Shown piece by piece: positions 55,347 to 64,000 of a DNA stretch of 64,000 bases. Location of the stretch: NCBI GenBank assembly GCA_016182785.1, contig JACPFU010000006.1:56540-120539 (forward strand), given 5' to 3'. The translations under genes were made by a program, and so were the position numbers. The stretch is from Lysobacterales bacterium (lineage in GTDB: Bacteria > Pseudomonadota > Gammaproteobacteria > Xanthomonadales > Ahniellaceae). Position 1 is the first letter of the stretch. Each line of letters opens with the position of its first letter. The notes below the pieces were generated by a model. That model saw only the letters and a program-made list of their open reading frames with translations. It was not told the origin of the DNA and did no database searches.

Positions 55347-58300
55347 ATGGCGTGCCCGACCCGCATCCACATCCTGCTGCTGTCGCTGCTGCTCGCCGAT
55401 GCCGCTGCAGCGATGCAGGTGCAGCACTATCAGGTCGATGCCGGGCTGCCGCAGAACTCGGCAACCGCGCTCGCGCTCGACCGGTTCGGCCTGCTCTGGG
55501 TCGGCACCGAGGACGGGCTCGCGCGCTTCGACGGCGAGCGCTTCGTCGCGTTCCCGGAAGCCGCCGCGCGCGGCGCCCTGCCCGGCAACTATGTGGTTGC
55601 GCTGGCCGCCGACCACGACGCGGTCTGGGTCGCCGCCGAAAGCGGCGGCCTGGCACGCTTCGACCTGCTCGACGAGCGCTTCGACCCGGTGCCGGTGCGC
55701 AATCCGCTGGACCAGCGCCAGCTCAACCCGTGGGCGTTGCTGCCGCACGGCGACACGCTGTTCGTCGGCACCCGCGACCAGGGCCTGCTGCAGCTCGACC
55801 GGCGCACGCCGACGCGGGTGCTCGGGCACTGGCACCGCGCTGCCGATGCGCGACACCGGCTCGACCTGGCTTGGGTGCGCGTGATCGAGCCGACGCGGAC
55901 CGGCGACGCGCTGTGGCTCGGCGGCATCGGCGGATTGCGGCGACTGCAGCTCGGCTCCGGACAGGTGCAGCACGAACCGCTGCCCGGCATCGACCTGCCC
56001 GCCGACACGCTGGACGTGGGCGGACTGGTCGAAGACCCGGACGGCAGCCTGTGGCTGGCGACGCGTTCGCATGGGCTGTTCCGGCGCGACAGTGCGGCCG
56101 GCGCGTTCCGCGCCATCCGTCAGCGCGATGCGGACGCCGCGCCGACGAGCATGGCCGACATCGCGCGCACGCATGATGGCCGCGTACTGGTCGCGAGCGA
56201 CCACGGGCTGCTGCAGTACTTCCCGTCCTGCGACTGCCTCGATCCTCCGGCCGCGGGCGGTGCCCAGCGTCGCTTGCTCGGCGATGCGTTCTACCTGAGC
56301 GTGCTCGCGGACGGCGACTTCGTCTGGGCCGGCACCTGGAACCGCGGCCTGCTGCGGCTCGACGCCCGCGCCGCGTCCTTCGACCTGCTCGCGGCGCACG
56401 AGATCGGCAGCGAACTGCGCCCGGCCCAGCCGCGCAGCCTGCACGTGGACCGGACCGGGCAACTGTGGATCGGCACCTTCGGCCAGGGCGCGCGCCACGC
56501 GCCGATCCTCGATGCGCCGCTCTCCGACTGGGACTGGCAAAGCGTGTCGCCGCCCGGCGATGCGCGCAGCCGCCAGGTGTGGGCGTTCGCCGAGACCCCG
56601 GCCGGCGAAACCCTGATCGGCACCGACGCCGGCATCCTGCGCTGGAACCAGGGCATCGTCGGGCGCATCGACCTCGAACCGCAGCAGCCCGACCTGCTGC
56701 GCACGCTGCTGGTCGATACCGCCGGCGACACCTGGGTCGGCGCGGTCGGCGGTGTCTACCGCCTGCAGGGCGAGGCGCTGCGCAGGTACGGTCCCGCCGA
56801 AGGCCTCGACGACCTGCGTGTCTACGCGCTCGGCGAGTGGCCGCGCGGACGCCTCCTCGCCGGCACCTGGTCCGGCCTGTTCCGGCTCGCCGCCGACGGC
56901 GCGCGCTTCGAGCGCTGGAACCTGCGCCGCGACGGCGCCGACTACCCGACGCGACTGGTCTGGGACCTGCACGTCGACGACGACGGCACGCTCTGGGTTG
57001 GCACCAGTGCCGGACTGCTGCGCCTGGCAGCGAACGGCGGCGACGAGATCGAGCGCATCGCCGTCGCCGAAGGCCTGCCCAACCCGGTCGTCTACGCGAT
57101 CGAACCCGAGGGCCGCGAAGCGCTGTGGCTCAGCACCAACCGCGGGCTCGCGCGCCTCGAACTCGGCAGCCGCCAGGTCACCGCCTACGACGCCCGCGAC
57201 GGCCTGCAGGGCGACGAGTTCGGCTTTGCCCAGGCCACGCACGACGCCCGCGGGCGGCTCTACTTCGGCGGCCTCGGCGGCATCAGCCGGTTCGACCCGG
57301 GCGGCTTGCGCGGAGACCCGCGCCGGCCGCGCGCGCTGCTGGTCGGGCTCAGCATCGGCAATCGTCCGCTCGCGGTCGGCGAGTCACGCCACGGCCGCGT
57401 GCTGCTGCATGCCAGCCTGTTCGACACCCGGCGCGTCGAGCTCGACTGGCGCGACGCCGACCTCGGCTTCGCGTTCTCGGCGCTGTCCGCAGACCCGCCG
57501 GAACGACTCCGCTTCCAGTACCGGCTCGACGGCAAGGACCGCGAGTGGATCGACGCGGGAGAGCGCCGCTACGTCGGCTACACCAACCTCGCGCCGGGGC
57601 CGTACCGCTTCCGGTTGCGCGCCGCCAGCCGCTTCGGCGGATTCGGCGACGAGCGCCTGCTGGAGCTCGCGATCGCACCGCCGCTGTGGGCAACCTGGCC
57701 GTTTCGCATCGGCGCGGCGGCGCTGCTCCTGCTGCTGGCGATGGCGGCGCTGCGCTGGCGCTTCGCGGCACTGAATCGCAGCCGCGCCGAACTCGCGGCC
57801 GAAGTGGCGCGCCAGACCGAACGCATCCGCGAGCAGAACGACCAGCTTGAGGCGGCCAACCAGGCGCTGTACGAGCGTTCGATCCGCGACCCGCTGACCG
57901 GCGCGTTCAACCGCCGCCACCTCGCCGAACTGGCGGAGCAGGCCTGGCGCGGCTACGACGCCCGCGGCGAGCCGTTCGCGCTGGTGCTGTTCGACCTCGA
58001 CCACTTCAAGCAGGTCAACGACCGCCACGGCCATGCCGCCGGCGACGCCGTGCTGTGCGCGGTGGTGCAGGCGCTGAAGCCGGTACTGCGCGCGACCGAA
58101 GCGCTCGGCCGCTTCGGCGGCGAGGAATTCCTGGTGCTGCTGCCGCAACACGATGCCGCCGCCGCGGTGCAGCGCGCCGAGGCGCTGCGCCGGCTGTTGC
58201 ACGACCTGCGCGTGGCGAGCGGCGCCGACGAACTGCACATCAGCGCGAGTTTCGGCGTCGCCGCGGCGAACCGCGGGCGCGAGCCTTCGCTGGACGCGCT

Positions 58301-58415
58301 GCTTGCCAGCGCCGACGCGGCGTTGTATCGAGCCAAGGCCGCCGGCCGCGATCGGGTCGAAGCGGCACTGCCGACCGATGCGCCGGCCCACGACCCCGGA
58401 GCTGCCACCCGATGA
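55347..58415 (+). CDS. Periplasmic two-component-type propeller sensor with GGDEF output
   Basis: 1,022 residues. Signal peptide (MACPTRIHILLLSLLLADAAAA), then two seven-bladed propellers built from LW-[VI]-G-T-x-x-G-[LI]-x-R repeats (LLWVGTEDGLARFDG, DTWVGAVGGVYRL, TLWVGTSAGLLRL). A Y_Y_Y domain follows (RFQYRLDGKDREWIDAG, then YTNLAPGPYRFRLRA), a membrane helix near 785-805 and a coiled coil. The C-terminal GGDEF domain has DPLTGAFNRR, FDLDHFKQVND and GGEEF (about 924); R-A-T-E stands where the inhibitory R-x-x-D would be. It should couple a periplasmic signal to c-di-GMP synthesis. A start at 55326 is also possible. Confidence 0.92.
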   Translation: MACPTRIHILLLSLLLADAAAAMQVQHYQVDAGLPQNSATALALDRFGLLWVGTEDGLARFDGERFVAFPEAAARGALPGNYVVALAADHDAVWVAAESGGLARFDLLDERFDPVPVRNPLDQRQLNPWALLPHGDTLFVGTRDQGLLQLDRRTPTRVLGHWHRAADARHRLDLAWVRVIEPTRTGDALWLGGIGGLRRLQLGSGQVQHEPLPGIDLPADTLDVGGLVEDPDGSLWLATRSHGLFRRDSAAGAFRAIRQRDADAAPTSMADIARTHDGRVLVASDHGLLQYFPSCDCLDPPAAGGAQRRLLGDAFYLSVLADGDFVWAGTWNRGLLRLDARAASFDLLAAHEIGSELRPAQPRSLHVDRTGQLWIGTFGQGARHAPILDAPLSDWDWQSVSPPGDARSRQVWAFAETPAGETLIGTDAGILRWNQGIVGRIDLEPQQPDLLRTLLVDTAGDTWVGAVGGVYRLQGEALRRYGPAEGLDDLRVYALGEWPRGRLLAGTWSGLFRLAADGARFERWNLRRDGADYPTRLVWDLHVDDDGTLWVGTSAGLLRLAANGGDEIERIAVAEGLPNPVVYAIEPEGREALWLSTNRGLARLELGSRQVTAYDARDGLQGDEFGFAQATHDARGRLYFGGLGGISRFDPGGLRGDPRRPRALLVGLSIGNRPLAVGESRHGRVLLHASLFDTRRVELDWRDADLGFAFSALSADPPERLRFQYRLDGKDREWIDAGERRYVGYTNLAPGPYRFRLRAASRFGGFGDERLLELAIAPPLWATWPFRIGAAALLLLLAMAALRWRFAALNRSRAELAAEVARQTERIREQNDQLEAANQALYERSIRDPLTGAFNRRHLAELAEQAWRGYDARGEPFALVLFDLDHFKQVNDRHGHAAGDAVLCAVVQALKPVLRATEALGRFGGEEFLVLLPQHDAAAAVQRAEALRRLLHDLRVASGADELHISASFGVAAANRGREPSLDALLASADAALYRAKAAGRDRVEAALPTDAPAHDPGAATR

Positions 58416-59380
58416 GAACGCCGCATCTGCCCGCTGTCCTGTTCTGCGCGTGGCTCGCCGGCTGCGCGGCGGTGCCCGACGAACGCGAGGCCACCGCGCC
58501 GATCGACGGCCGCCGCCTGCCGGCACCCGACGTCGAACTCGCGATCGCCGGCCTCGGTCCCTGCACCGATGCCGCGGACCGCACCCTGCACCTCGATTCG
58601 CGACAGCCGGTGAACGTGCTCGTGCATGGCTGCTTCAGTTCCGCCGGGCGCTTCCGTGCGCTGGCGCAGGTCTATGCGTTCCAGGGCCAGCAGGCGGTCT
58701 GCTTCAGCTACGACGACCGCGACCGCCTGAGCAAGAGCGCAGCGCAACTCACCGCTGCACTCGCGCAATTGCGCCAACACACGCAAAGCCGCGACCTCAC
58801 CGTGATCGGCCACAGCCAGGGCGGACTGGTCGCGCGCCGGGCACTGGCCGGGGCCGCGGCCGACGCCATCGACGCCGACCTGCGCCTGGTCACGATCTCC
58901 GCGCCCTACGCCGGCATCGGGGCCGCCGACCACTGCGGCTCCAGAGTGCTGCGCGTGGCCAGCCTCGGGCTGGTCGCGCCGATCTGCCACCTGGTCACCG
59001 GCGCCAAGTGGAGCGAGATCCACTTCGCCTCGCGCTTCATCCGCGAGCCCGCCGCGCTGAGCCCGCGCGTGCGCGAATTCCTCAAGCTCGAAACCGACGA
59101 GCGCGACAGCTGTCGCCGCCACGACGAACACGGCGACTGCCGCGAGGACGACTACGTGTTCAGCCTCGCCGAACAGCGCCAGCCGGCGATCGACGGGCGC
59201 GCGCCGATCATGGTGCAGGAGGTGCGGGCCGGGCACGTCGAGATCGTCGGCAACGCCCGCACCGTGCCGGACAAGCTGATCGCGATCCTGCAGCAGCGCG
59301 GTTTCCTCGCTGCGACCGAACCCGAGCGCCGCGTCGCGTTCGAGGCGCTGCTGCAGCGCCTGTACCTCGGCGAAGGCTGA
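58412..59380 (+). CDS. Lipoprotein alpha/beta hydrolase (triacylglycerol lipase-like)
   Basis: 322 residues, ATGA overlap with the preceding GGDEF sensor. Lipoprotein signal MRTPHLPAVLFCAWLAGC (lipobox LAGC). The hydrolase core has VNVLVHGCFSSAGRF (oxyanion loop), the elbow VIGHSQGGLVAR with the nucleophile serine and LRLVTISAPYAGIG. A histidine in EVRAGHVEIVGN probably completes the triad. Several cysteines suit an envelope protein. Coupling to the sensor suggests a functional link, but the substrate is unknown. Confidence 0.83.
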   Translation: MRTPHLPAVLFCAWLAGCAAVPDEREATAPIDGRRLPAPDVELAIAGLGPCTDAADRTLHLDSRQPVNVLVHGCFSSAGRFRALAQVYAFQGQQAVCFSYDDRDRLSKSAAQLTAALAQLRQHTQSRDLTVIGHSQGGLVARRALAGAAADAIDADLRLVTISAPYAGIGAADHCGSRVLRVASLGLVAPICHLVTGAKWSEIHFASRFIREPAALSPRVREFLKLETDERDSCRRHDEHGDCREDDYVFSLAEQRQPAIDGRAPIMVQEVRAGHVEIVGNARTVPDKLIAILQQRGFLAATEPERRVAFEALLQRLYLGEG

Positions 59381-59460
59381 GCGCGCGAAATCCGCAAGCC
59401 CTGAGGCATCCGCCCTGCGTTTCGCGCATGACGGGTTGAGGAACTCACGAGGGGAACACC

Positions 59461-60636
59461 ATGCGCCGAAACCTTCTTGCCGTCGCGCTGCTGCTCGGCG
59501 TCGCAGCCAACACCCGCGCCGGTGGCGGAACCGAAGTCATGACGCCAGGCTGGGACGGCTTTCCTGCGCTCGGCTCGGGGTCGGTCACCTGGAGCATCGC
59601 GCCGGGCAGCCGCACCTTCAGCGCCAGCTATGCGTTGAGCGGTGCAGCAGCCAATCGGGACCACGTGGTTGGCCTGCACCACTTCGACGTCACCGCGATC
59701 ACCGTGTTCGGCGGCGGCAGCACCAGCACCGGGGTGGGCTTCTCGACGATCACGCGCGAAGGCAATACCTCGGCCGTCGCCGACACCACCTTTGGCATCC
59801 TCGATGTCGATGGCAGCGGCAATGCCGCCACCGGCTACACCTTCAATGGCGTCCATCCGGGCGTCTACGCCACCCAGTTCCACGTCCGCGAAGGCGGCGC
59901 GCCAGGCTGTCCGCTGACCGACTGCAACGCGATCTACCGCAGCGGCGGCGTGTTCGCCGGAGAACTGGCGCGCTTCGCGGTGCCGGGTGCAATCGCGTTC
60001 TGGAGCGGGGATGGCGACCGCGAGGACGAGATCGGGAGCAACGCGATCGCGATGGTCGGAGCGGTCGGCTACCGTGCCGGGCACTTTCGCCAGGGCTTCG
60101 ATCTCGACGGCACCGGCCATCTCGAGATCGCGAACCCGGCCGCCGATGGCCTCGCGCCGGCAAGTGGCTTCACGGTTTCGATGTGGGTCTACCAGGACAC
60201 GTTCTCGAATACCGCATCGGTGTTCAACCTGCGCAATCTCTCCAATGCCAGCGGGTTCACGCTGGAACCGGCCTACAATGCCCCCGGCAGCTTCCTGTTC
60301 GCGGTCAACACCGATGGCACGCCGAGCGGCTTCTCGCTGCTGACGCCGTCGGGATTTCCGTTCGATCGCTGGTTCTGGATCGCCGCAACGTTCGACGCCG
60401 CCACGCACACCATGCGCGTCTATCGCGACGGCGAGCTCGTCGCCGAACGCAACGACGTGCCGGGCAGCGTCATGTCGCTCACCGGCAGCGAGTCACTGGC
60501 GATCGGCCACAACCTCGTCTACGGCGCCAATTTCGACGGCGGCATCGACGAGGTGCTGTTCTTCGACTACGCACTGCCCGCGACCGACCTGATCGCGCTC
60601 TACACCGACCACGTGTTCCGCGACGGCCTCGAATGA
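59461..60636 (+). CDS. Secreted LamG-like protein with FRDGLE tail
   Basis: 391 residues. Signal MRRNLLAVALLLGVAANTRA. Residues about 25-175 are beta-rich with no clear family. From about 175 a LamG/concanavalin-like domain is seen: AIAFWSGDGDREDEIGSN, FDLDGTGHLEIANPAAD, FTVSMWVYQDTF, RWFWIAATFDAATHTMRVYRDGELVAE, FDGGIDEVLFFDYAL. The last residues VFRDGLE recall the FRDGFE of 40848-41411. Likely a secreted carbohydrate- or matrix-binding protein. Upstream, GAGGGG precedes the ATG. Confidence 0.82.
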   Translation: MRRNLLAVALLLGVAANTRAGGGTEVMTPGWDGFPALGSGSVTWSIAPGSRTFSASYALSGAAANRDHVVGLHHFDVTAITVFGGGSTSTGVGFSTITREGNTSAVADTTFGILDVDGSGNAATGYTFNGVHPGVYATQFHVREGGAPGCPLTDCNAIYRSGGVFAGELARFAVPGAIAFWSGDGDREDEIGSNAIAMVGAVGYRAGHFRQGFDLDGTGHLEIANPAADGLAPASGFTVSMWVYQDTFSNTASVFNLRNLSNASGFTLEPAYNAPGSFLFAVNTDGTPSGFSLLTPSGFPFDRWFWIAATFDAATHTMRVYRDGELVAERNDVPGSVMSLTGSESLAIGHNLVYGANFDGGIDEVLFFDYALPATDLIALYTDHVFRDGLE

Positions 60637-60735
60637 CGGCCGGACGCACGCTGCGCGCAGCGGCGGTTGAACTGCATCGTCGGCCTGCGTAACGTGCACC
60701 CCGGGGCCGGCACCCGGTAGTCGTGGACGCGGGCG

Positions 60736-61311
60736 ATGGGCGAGGGCGACAGCGTCACCGGTTTGCTGAAGCGCTGGCGCGCGGGCGACGCCAAGGCGCT
60801 GGACCGCATGTTGCCGCTGGTCTACGCCGAGTTGCACGCGCTCGCCGACGCGCTGCTGCGGCGCGAAAGCGGCCCGGTCACGCTGCAGGCGACTGCCCTG
60901 GTGCACGAGGCCTACCTGAAGCTGGTCGATGCCAGCCAGGTCGACTGGCATGACCGCTCGCATTTCCTGGCGACGGCGGCTCGCTCCATGCGCCAGATCC
61001 TGGTCGACCATGCGCGGGCACGCCAGGCCGAAAAGCGTGCGGGCGGCGAACGGCTGACGCTCGGCGGGCTGGAGCTGCCCGATCCGCGCGACAGCCTCGA
61101 CCTGCTTGCACTCGACCAGGCGCTGACCCAGCTGGAGGCGCTGGACGCACGCAAGGCGCGGGTGATCGAACTGCGCATCTTCGCCGGCCTCGAGTTTGCC
61201 GAGATCGGCGAGCTGCTCGGTGTGTCGCGGGCAACGCTGGACCGCGACTACCGCACCGCGCGCGCGTGGCTGTACCACGCGCTGGCCATGCCGGACGGGA
61301 CCCCGCGATGA
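60736..61311 (+). CDS. ECF-family RNA polymerase sigma factor (TIGR02999 type)
   Basis: 191 residues. Region 2 includes LQATALVHEAYLKLVDASQVDWHDRSHFLATAARSMRQILVDHARARQ in shortened form (ALVHEAYLKLV, HFLATAARSMRQILVDHAR), the mark of the TIGR02999 group. Region 4 has LEALDARKARVIELRIFAG and a helix-turn-helix EIGELLGVSRATLDRDYRTARAWL. Such factors are usually paired with a serine/threonine kinase, as here: the kinase ATG overlaps this stop. No anti-sigma gene is visible. Confidence 0.92.
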   Translation: MGEGDSVTGLLKRWRAGDAKALDRMLPLVYAELHALADALLRRESGPVTLQATALVHEAYLKLVDASQVDWHDRSHFLATAARSMRQILVDHARARQAEKRAGGERLTLGGLELPDPRDSLDLLALDQALTQLEALDARKARVIELRIFAGLEFAEIGELLGVSRATLDRDYRTARAWLYHALAMPDGTPR

Positions 61312-63743
61312 GTGCACAGGCGCGCACCCTGGCCCTGCTCGACGCCGCGCTGGCGCTGGCCTCGGACGAGCGCGCCGCCTTCCTCGAGCGCGAATGCGGC
61401 GACGACCCGGAACTGCGCCGCACGCTGGATGCGATGCTCGCGGCCGACGCACGCAGCACCGGGTTCCTGGACTTCGAGCCCGCGCCGGCCGCGGCCGCCA
61501 CGCTGCCGCGCGAAGTGGGTCCGTACCGGCTGCTGCGCGAACTGGGTCAAGGCGGCATGGGCCGGGTGTACCTGGCCGAGCGCGCCGACGCGCTGTACCG
61601 CAAGCAGGTGGCGATCAAGTTCCTGCGGCACGACTTCGGCGACCTGCGCGAGCGCTTCGCCAACGAACGGCGCATCCTGGCCGCGCTCGATCATCGCAAC
61701 ATCGCGCGCCTGATCGACGCCGGCCATGACGCGCACGGCCAGCCCTACGTGGTGATGGAGTACATCGACGGTCGCTCGCTGACCCGATATGCGGACGCCG
61801 CGAACCTGTCGCAGCGCGAGCGGCTGCGCCTGTTCCTGGAGGTGCTCGACGGCGTCGGCCACGCCCACGCCCAGCTGGTCGTGCACCGCGACCTCAAGCC
61901 GGAAAACATCCTGGTCGGTGCCGACGGCGTGCCCAAGTTGCTCGACTTCGGCATCGCCAAGTTGCTCGGGCCGGAAGCGGCCGGCGTCACGCGCACCGGG
62001 CTGATGCCGATGACGCCCGAGTACGCCAGCCCGGAGCAGGTCCGCGGCGACAGCGTGGGCGTGGCCAGCGACATCTACCCGCTCGGCGTGCTGCTGTTCC
62101 AGATGCTGGCCGGAGCCCGCCCCTACCAGATCGCCACCCGCTCCCCGGCCGAGGTCGAGCGCGTCGTCTGTGAAACCGAAGCACCGCGCCCGAGCCTGGT
62201 CGCGCGTCGGCTCGGCCGCCCCGCGATCGACCGCGACCTCGAACACGTGCTGCTCAAGGCGCTGGCCAAGGAGGCGCGCGCACGCTACCGCTCGTGCGCG
62301 CAGTTCGCCGAGGATCTGCAGCGTTTCCTGGAGGGTCGGCCGGTGCAGGCGCGCGCGACGCCGCCGGTCGAGGTCGCGCTCAAATTCGCCCGCCGCAACC
62401 GCGTCGCGGTACTGGCCGCGCTGGCGGTCGTGATCTCGCTGCTCACCGGCGCCGGCCTGGCGCTGGTGCAGGCGCATCGTGCCGGCGAGCAGGCGCGCAT
62501 CGCCGGGCTCGAGCGCGATCGCGCCAATCGCATCAGCCGGTTCCTGACCGACATGCTGGGGGCCGCGGATCCGGCGACCGGCGGCCGCCAGGTCACCGTC
62601 GTCAGCCTGCTCGACGCTGCCGCGGACACGCTGCGCACGGCGCGCGAAGAAGATGCCGCGGTGACGCTGGCCATCCGACGCACGCTGGCGCAGAGCTATC
62701 GCGCGCTCGGCCAGTTGGACACCGCTCTGCAGCAGGCGCAGGCCGCCTACGATGGCGCGCCTGCGGTCGCCGGCGCCGCGCACGCCGAATCCGCGCTGCT
62801 GCTCGGGCAGATCCGCCTCGAACGCGGCGAAGCGGATCTGGCCTTGCCGCTGCTCGAAGCCGCGCAACGCGAGTTTTCGGCGCGCCCGGACGCGACGTTT
62901 GAACAGGCCGCCACCCACAACCTGCTCGGGCAACTGCATTCGCAGGGCGGCCGCTACGACCTCGCCGAGCAGCACTACGCCAGCGCCATCGCGAAGGTGC
63001 GGGCGCTGCAAACCGAACCGCTTCCCCTGCTCGGCGAACTGCTCGACAACCTCGGCGTGAACCGCGGTCGTGCCGGGAGGCTGGCCGAGGCCGAGGCGCT
63101 GCACGAGGAGGCACTCGCGATTTTCCGCGCCACGCGCGGGCCGCGGCACCCGCACACCGCCCGCGTGTGGTTCAACCTGGCCAGCGTGCGCGAAATGCAG
63201 GACGACTTCGCGGGCGCCGACAGCGCCTTCCGCGAAGTGGCACAGATCCAGCGCGGCCACTACGGCGACACTCACCCCGACCTGGCGCAGACCCTGGCCA
63301 GCCATGCCTTCATGCTGATCCGCGCCGGCCGCCTCGACGAAGCGATCGCACGCGGACGTGAAGCCGTCGCCGCTGCGGCCGCGCTGACGCCACCGCATCC
63401 GATCTCGGCCTATGCACACGCCATGCTCGGCGAAGCGCTGCTGCAATCCGGCCAAGCCGCCGAAGCGTTGCCGCTGCTGCAACGCGCGCTGGCACAACGT
63501 GAACAGTTGCTCCCGGCCGAGCACCCCGTGCGCTTGAACAGCCTGAGCCTGGTCGGCGCCGCGCAGGCCGCCGGAGGCGACCGGGTGGCTGGCCTGGAGC
63601 GCATGCGCCAGGCGGCCGAACGACTGCAGGCCACGCTCGGCGCAACGCACGAATTCACGCAACGTGCCCACGCGCGCATCGCACGCTACGCACCCGATGC
63701 GGCGCGCGCAGACGCGGCAACGCCGCAACCGCTGCGGCGCTGA
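61308..63743 (+). CDS. Membrane serine/threonine protein kinase with TPR sensor
   Basis: 811 residues. The kinase domain at about 70-340 has the glycine loop GQGGMGRVYLAE (about 80), VAIKFL, HRDLKPENILV (about 193), DFG (about 212) and TPEYASPEQ, so it should be active. A membrane helix lies at about 365-388 (VAVLAALAVVISLLTGAGLAL). The C-terminal 400 residues are tetratricopeptide repeats such as LHEEALAIFRATRGPRHPHTA, presumably periplasmic. ATGA overlap with the sigma-factor gene suggests the kinase sets sigma activity by phosphorylation, as in related pairs; the target is not proven. Confidence 0.92.
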   Translation: MSAQARTLALLDAALALASDERAAFLERECGDDPELRRTLDAMLAADARSTGFLDFEPAPAAAATLPREVGPYRLLRELGQGGMGRVYLAERADALYRKQVAIKFLRHDFGDLRERFANERRILAALDHRNIARLIDAGHDAHGQPYVVMEYIDGRSLTRYADAANLSQRERLRLFLEVLDGVGHAHAQLVVHRDLKPENILVGADGVPKLLDFGIAKLLGPEAAGVTRTGLMPMTPEYASPEQVRGDSVGVASDIYPLGVLLFQMLAGARPYQIATRSPAEVERVVCETEAPRPSLVARRLGRPAIDRDLEHVLLKALAKEARARYRSCAQFAEDLQRFLEGRPVQARATPPVEVALKFARRNRVAVLAALAVVISLLTGAGLALVQAHRAGEQARIAGLERDRANRISRFLTDMLGAADPATGGRQVTVVSLLDAAADTLRTAREEDAAVTLAIRRTLAQSYRALGQLDTALQQAQAAYDGAPAVAGAAHAESALLLGQIRLERGEADLALPLLEAAQREFSARPDATFEQAATHNLLGQLHSQGGRYDLAEQHYASAIAKVRALQTEPLPLLGELLDNLGVNRGRAGRLAEAEALHEEALAIFRATRGPRHPHTARVWFNLASVREMQDDFAGADSAFREVAQIQRGHYGDTHPDLAQTLASHAFMLIRAGRLDEAIARGREAVAAAAALTPPHPISAYAHAMLGEALLQSGQAAEALPLLQRALAQREQLLPAEHPVRLNSLSLVGAAQAAGGDRVAGLERMRQAAERLQATLGATHEFTQRAHARIARYAPDAARADAATPQPLRR

Positions 63744-63863
63744 GGTTGCGCGCGCGGCCGATGGCCGCGCCCCGGTCCTGCCGTGGAGCGGCGGCGCCCA
63801 CGGCCAGACGCATGCCGCGCACGATCCGTCCCGACGCGGCGTTCAGGCGTGCGCGCGCCGCTA

Positions 63864-64000
63864 GCAGCCTGTTGAAAAACACCCCGCTGCGAGCGGATTG
63901 TTTGCCGGACACAGCATTGCGCGGTGTCTTGAGTGAGGTTTGCGCGGCAATTTTTGCCGCAGAACGGCGGTTTCAGTGCGCTGCGGGCGCACGTTCCCCG
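63864..64000. other. Intergenic end region, possible insertion-sequence edge
   Basis: From 63864 the sequence TAGCAGCCTGTTGAAAAAC resembles the terminal inverted repeats of several insertion-sequence families (TTGAAAAA end). The following 120 bases have lower GC and the short inverted GCGGCAATTTTTGCCGC (near 63941-63957), but no transposase begins before the window ends. The stretch 63744-63863 shows no gene. Confidence 0.3.

Overview
This 64 kb window comes from a GC-rich gammaproteobacterial chromosome. Gene content and protein style (MetK of about 400 residues, SAH riboswitch before ahcY, DbpA, RlmJ, Slp lipoprotein, exported proteins ending in FRDGFE/FRDGLE, REP-type repeats) fit the Xanthomonadales/Lysobacterales, but the species cannot be named from sequence alone. 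No rRNA, tRNA or CRISPR array was seen.

Layout. 1-1310: 3' part of metK, a REP pair and a terminator. 1356-11542: three tandem exported proteins of about 1,085 residues with propeller-like repeats and duplicated C-terminal domains; the first two share an almost identical 3' end plus downstream spacer. 11618-15344: a defence-type block with a XhoI/PaeR7I-like type II restriction-modification pair and a GSU2403-type nucleotidyltransferase reading out of a 35-bp palindrome. 15427-19254: dbpA and two c-di-GMP genes (EAL, HD-GYP). 19464-20989: an SAH riboswitch and ahcY. 21035-24500: a 23-bp direct repeat bracketing two small membrane genes, then two related TPR-type proteins. 24462-27562: a diguanylate cyclase, metF and an EamA transporter. 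metK, ahcY and metF make up the SAM/methyl cycle, here separated by accessory DNA. 27687-30080: a small accessory patch with a 54-residue membrane protein, VapBC, an unknown protein and two copies of a dispersed intergenic repeat.

30116-35724 (minus): an operon-like set of a DUF5706/Pycsar-effector-like membrane protein, a 1,384-residue membrane protein made of two homologous halves, and prmC. 35803-42211: a lipoprotein esterase, mfd, two paralogous secreted proteins and a YafK-type L,D-transpeptidase-fold protein. 42502-49741: a six-gene, overlapping hydrogenase-4/complex-I-like operon whose large subunit lacks the NiFe cysteine ligands (an Ehr-type complex). 49787-55254: YjbR, GNAT, CDF transporter, SET methyltransferase, Slp lipoprotein, RlmJ, and a PAP2 phosphatase coupled to a GT4 glycosyltransferase. 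55347-63743: a periplasmic propeller/GGDEF sensor coupled to a lipoprotein hydrolase, a LamG-like secreted protein, and an ECF sigma/serine-threonine kinase pair. The last 250 bases are intergenic and may include the edge of an insertion sequence.

The points most worth follow-up are the Ehr-type operon, the duplicated giant membrane protein next to the Pycsar-effector-like protein, the homogenised tandem exported proteins, and the nucleotidyltransferase with its palindrome.
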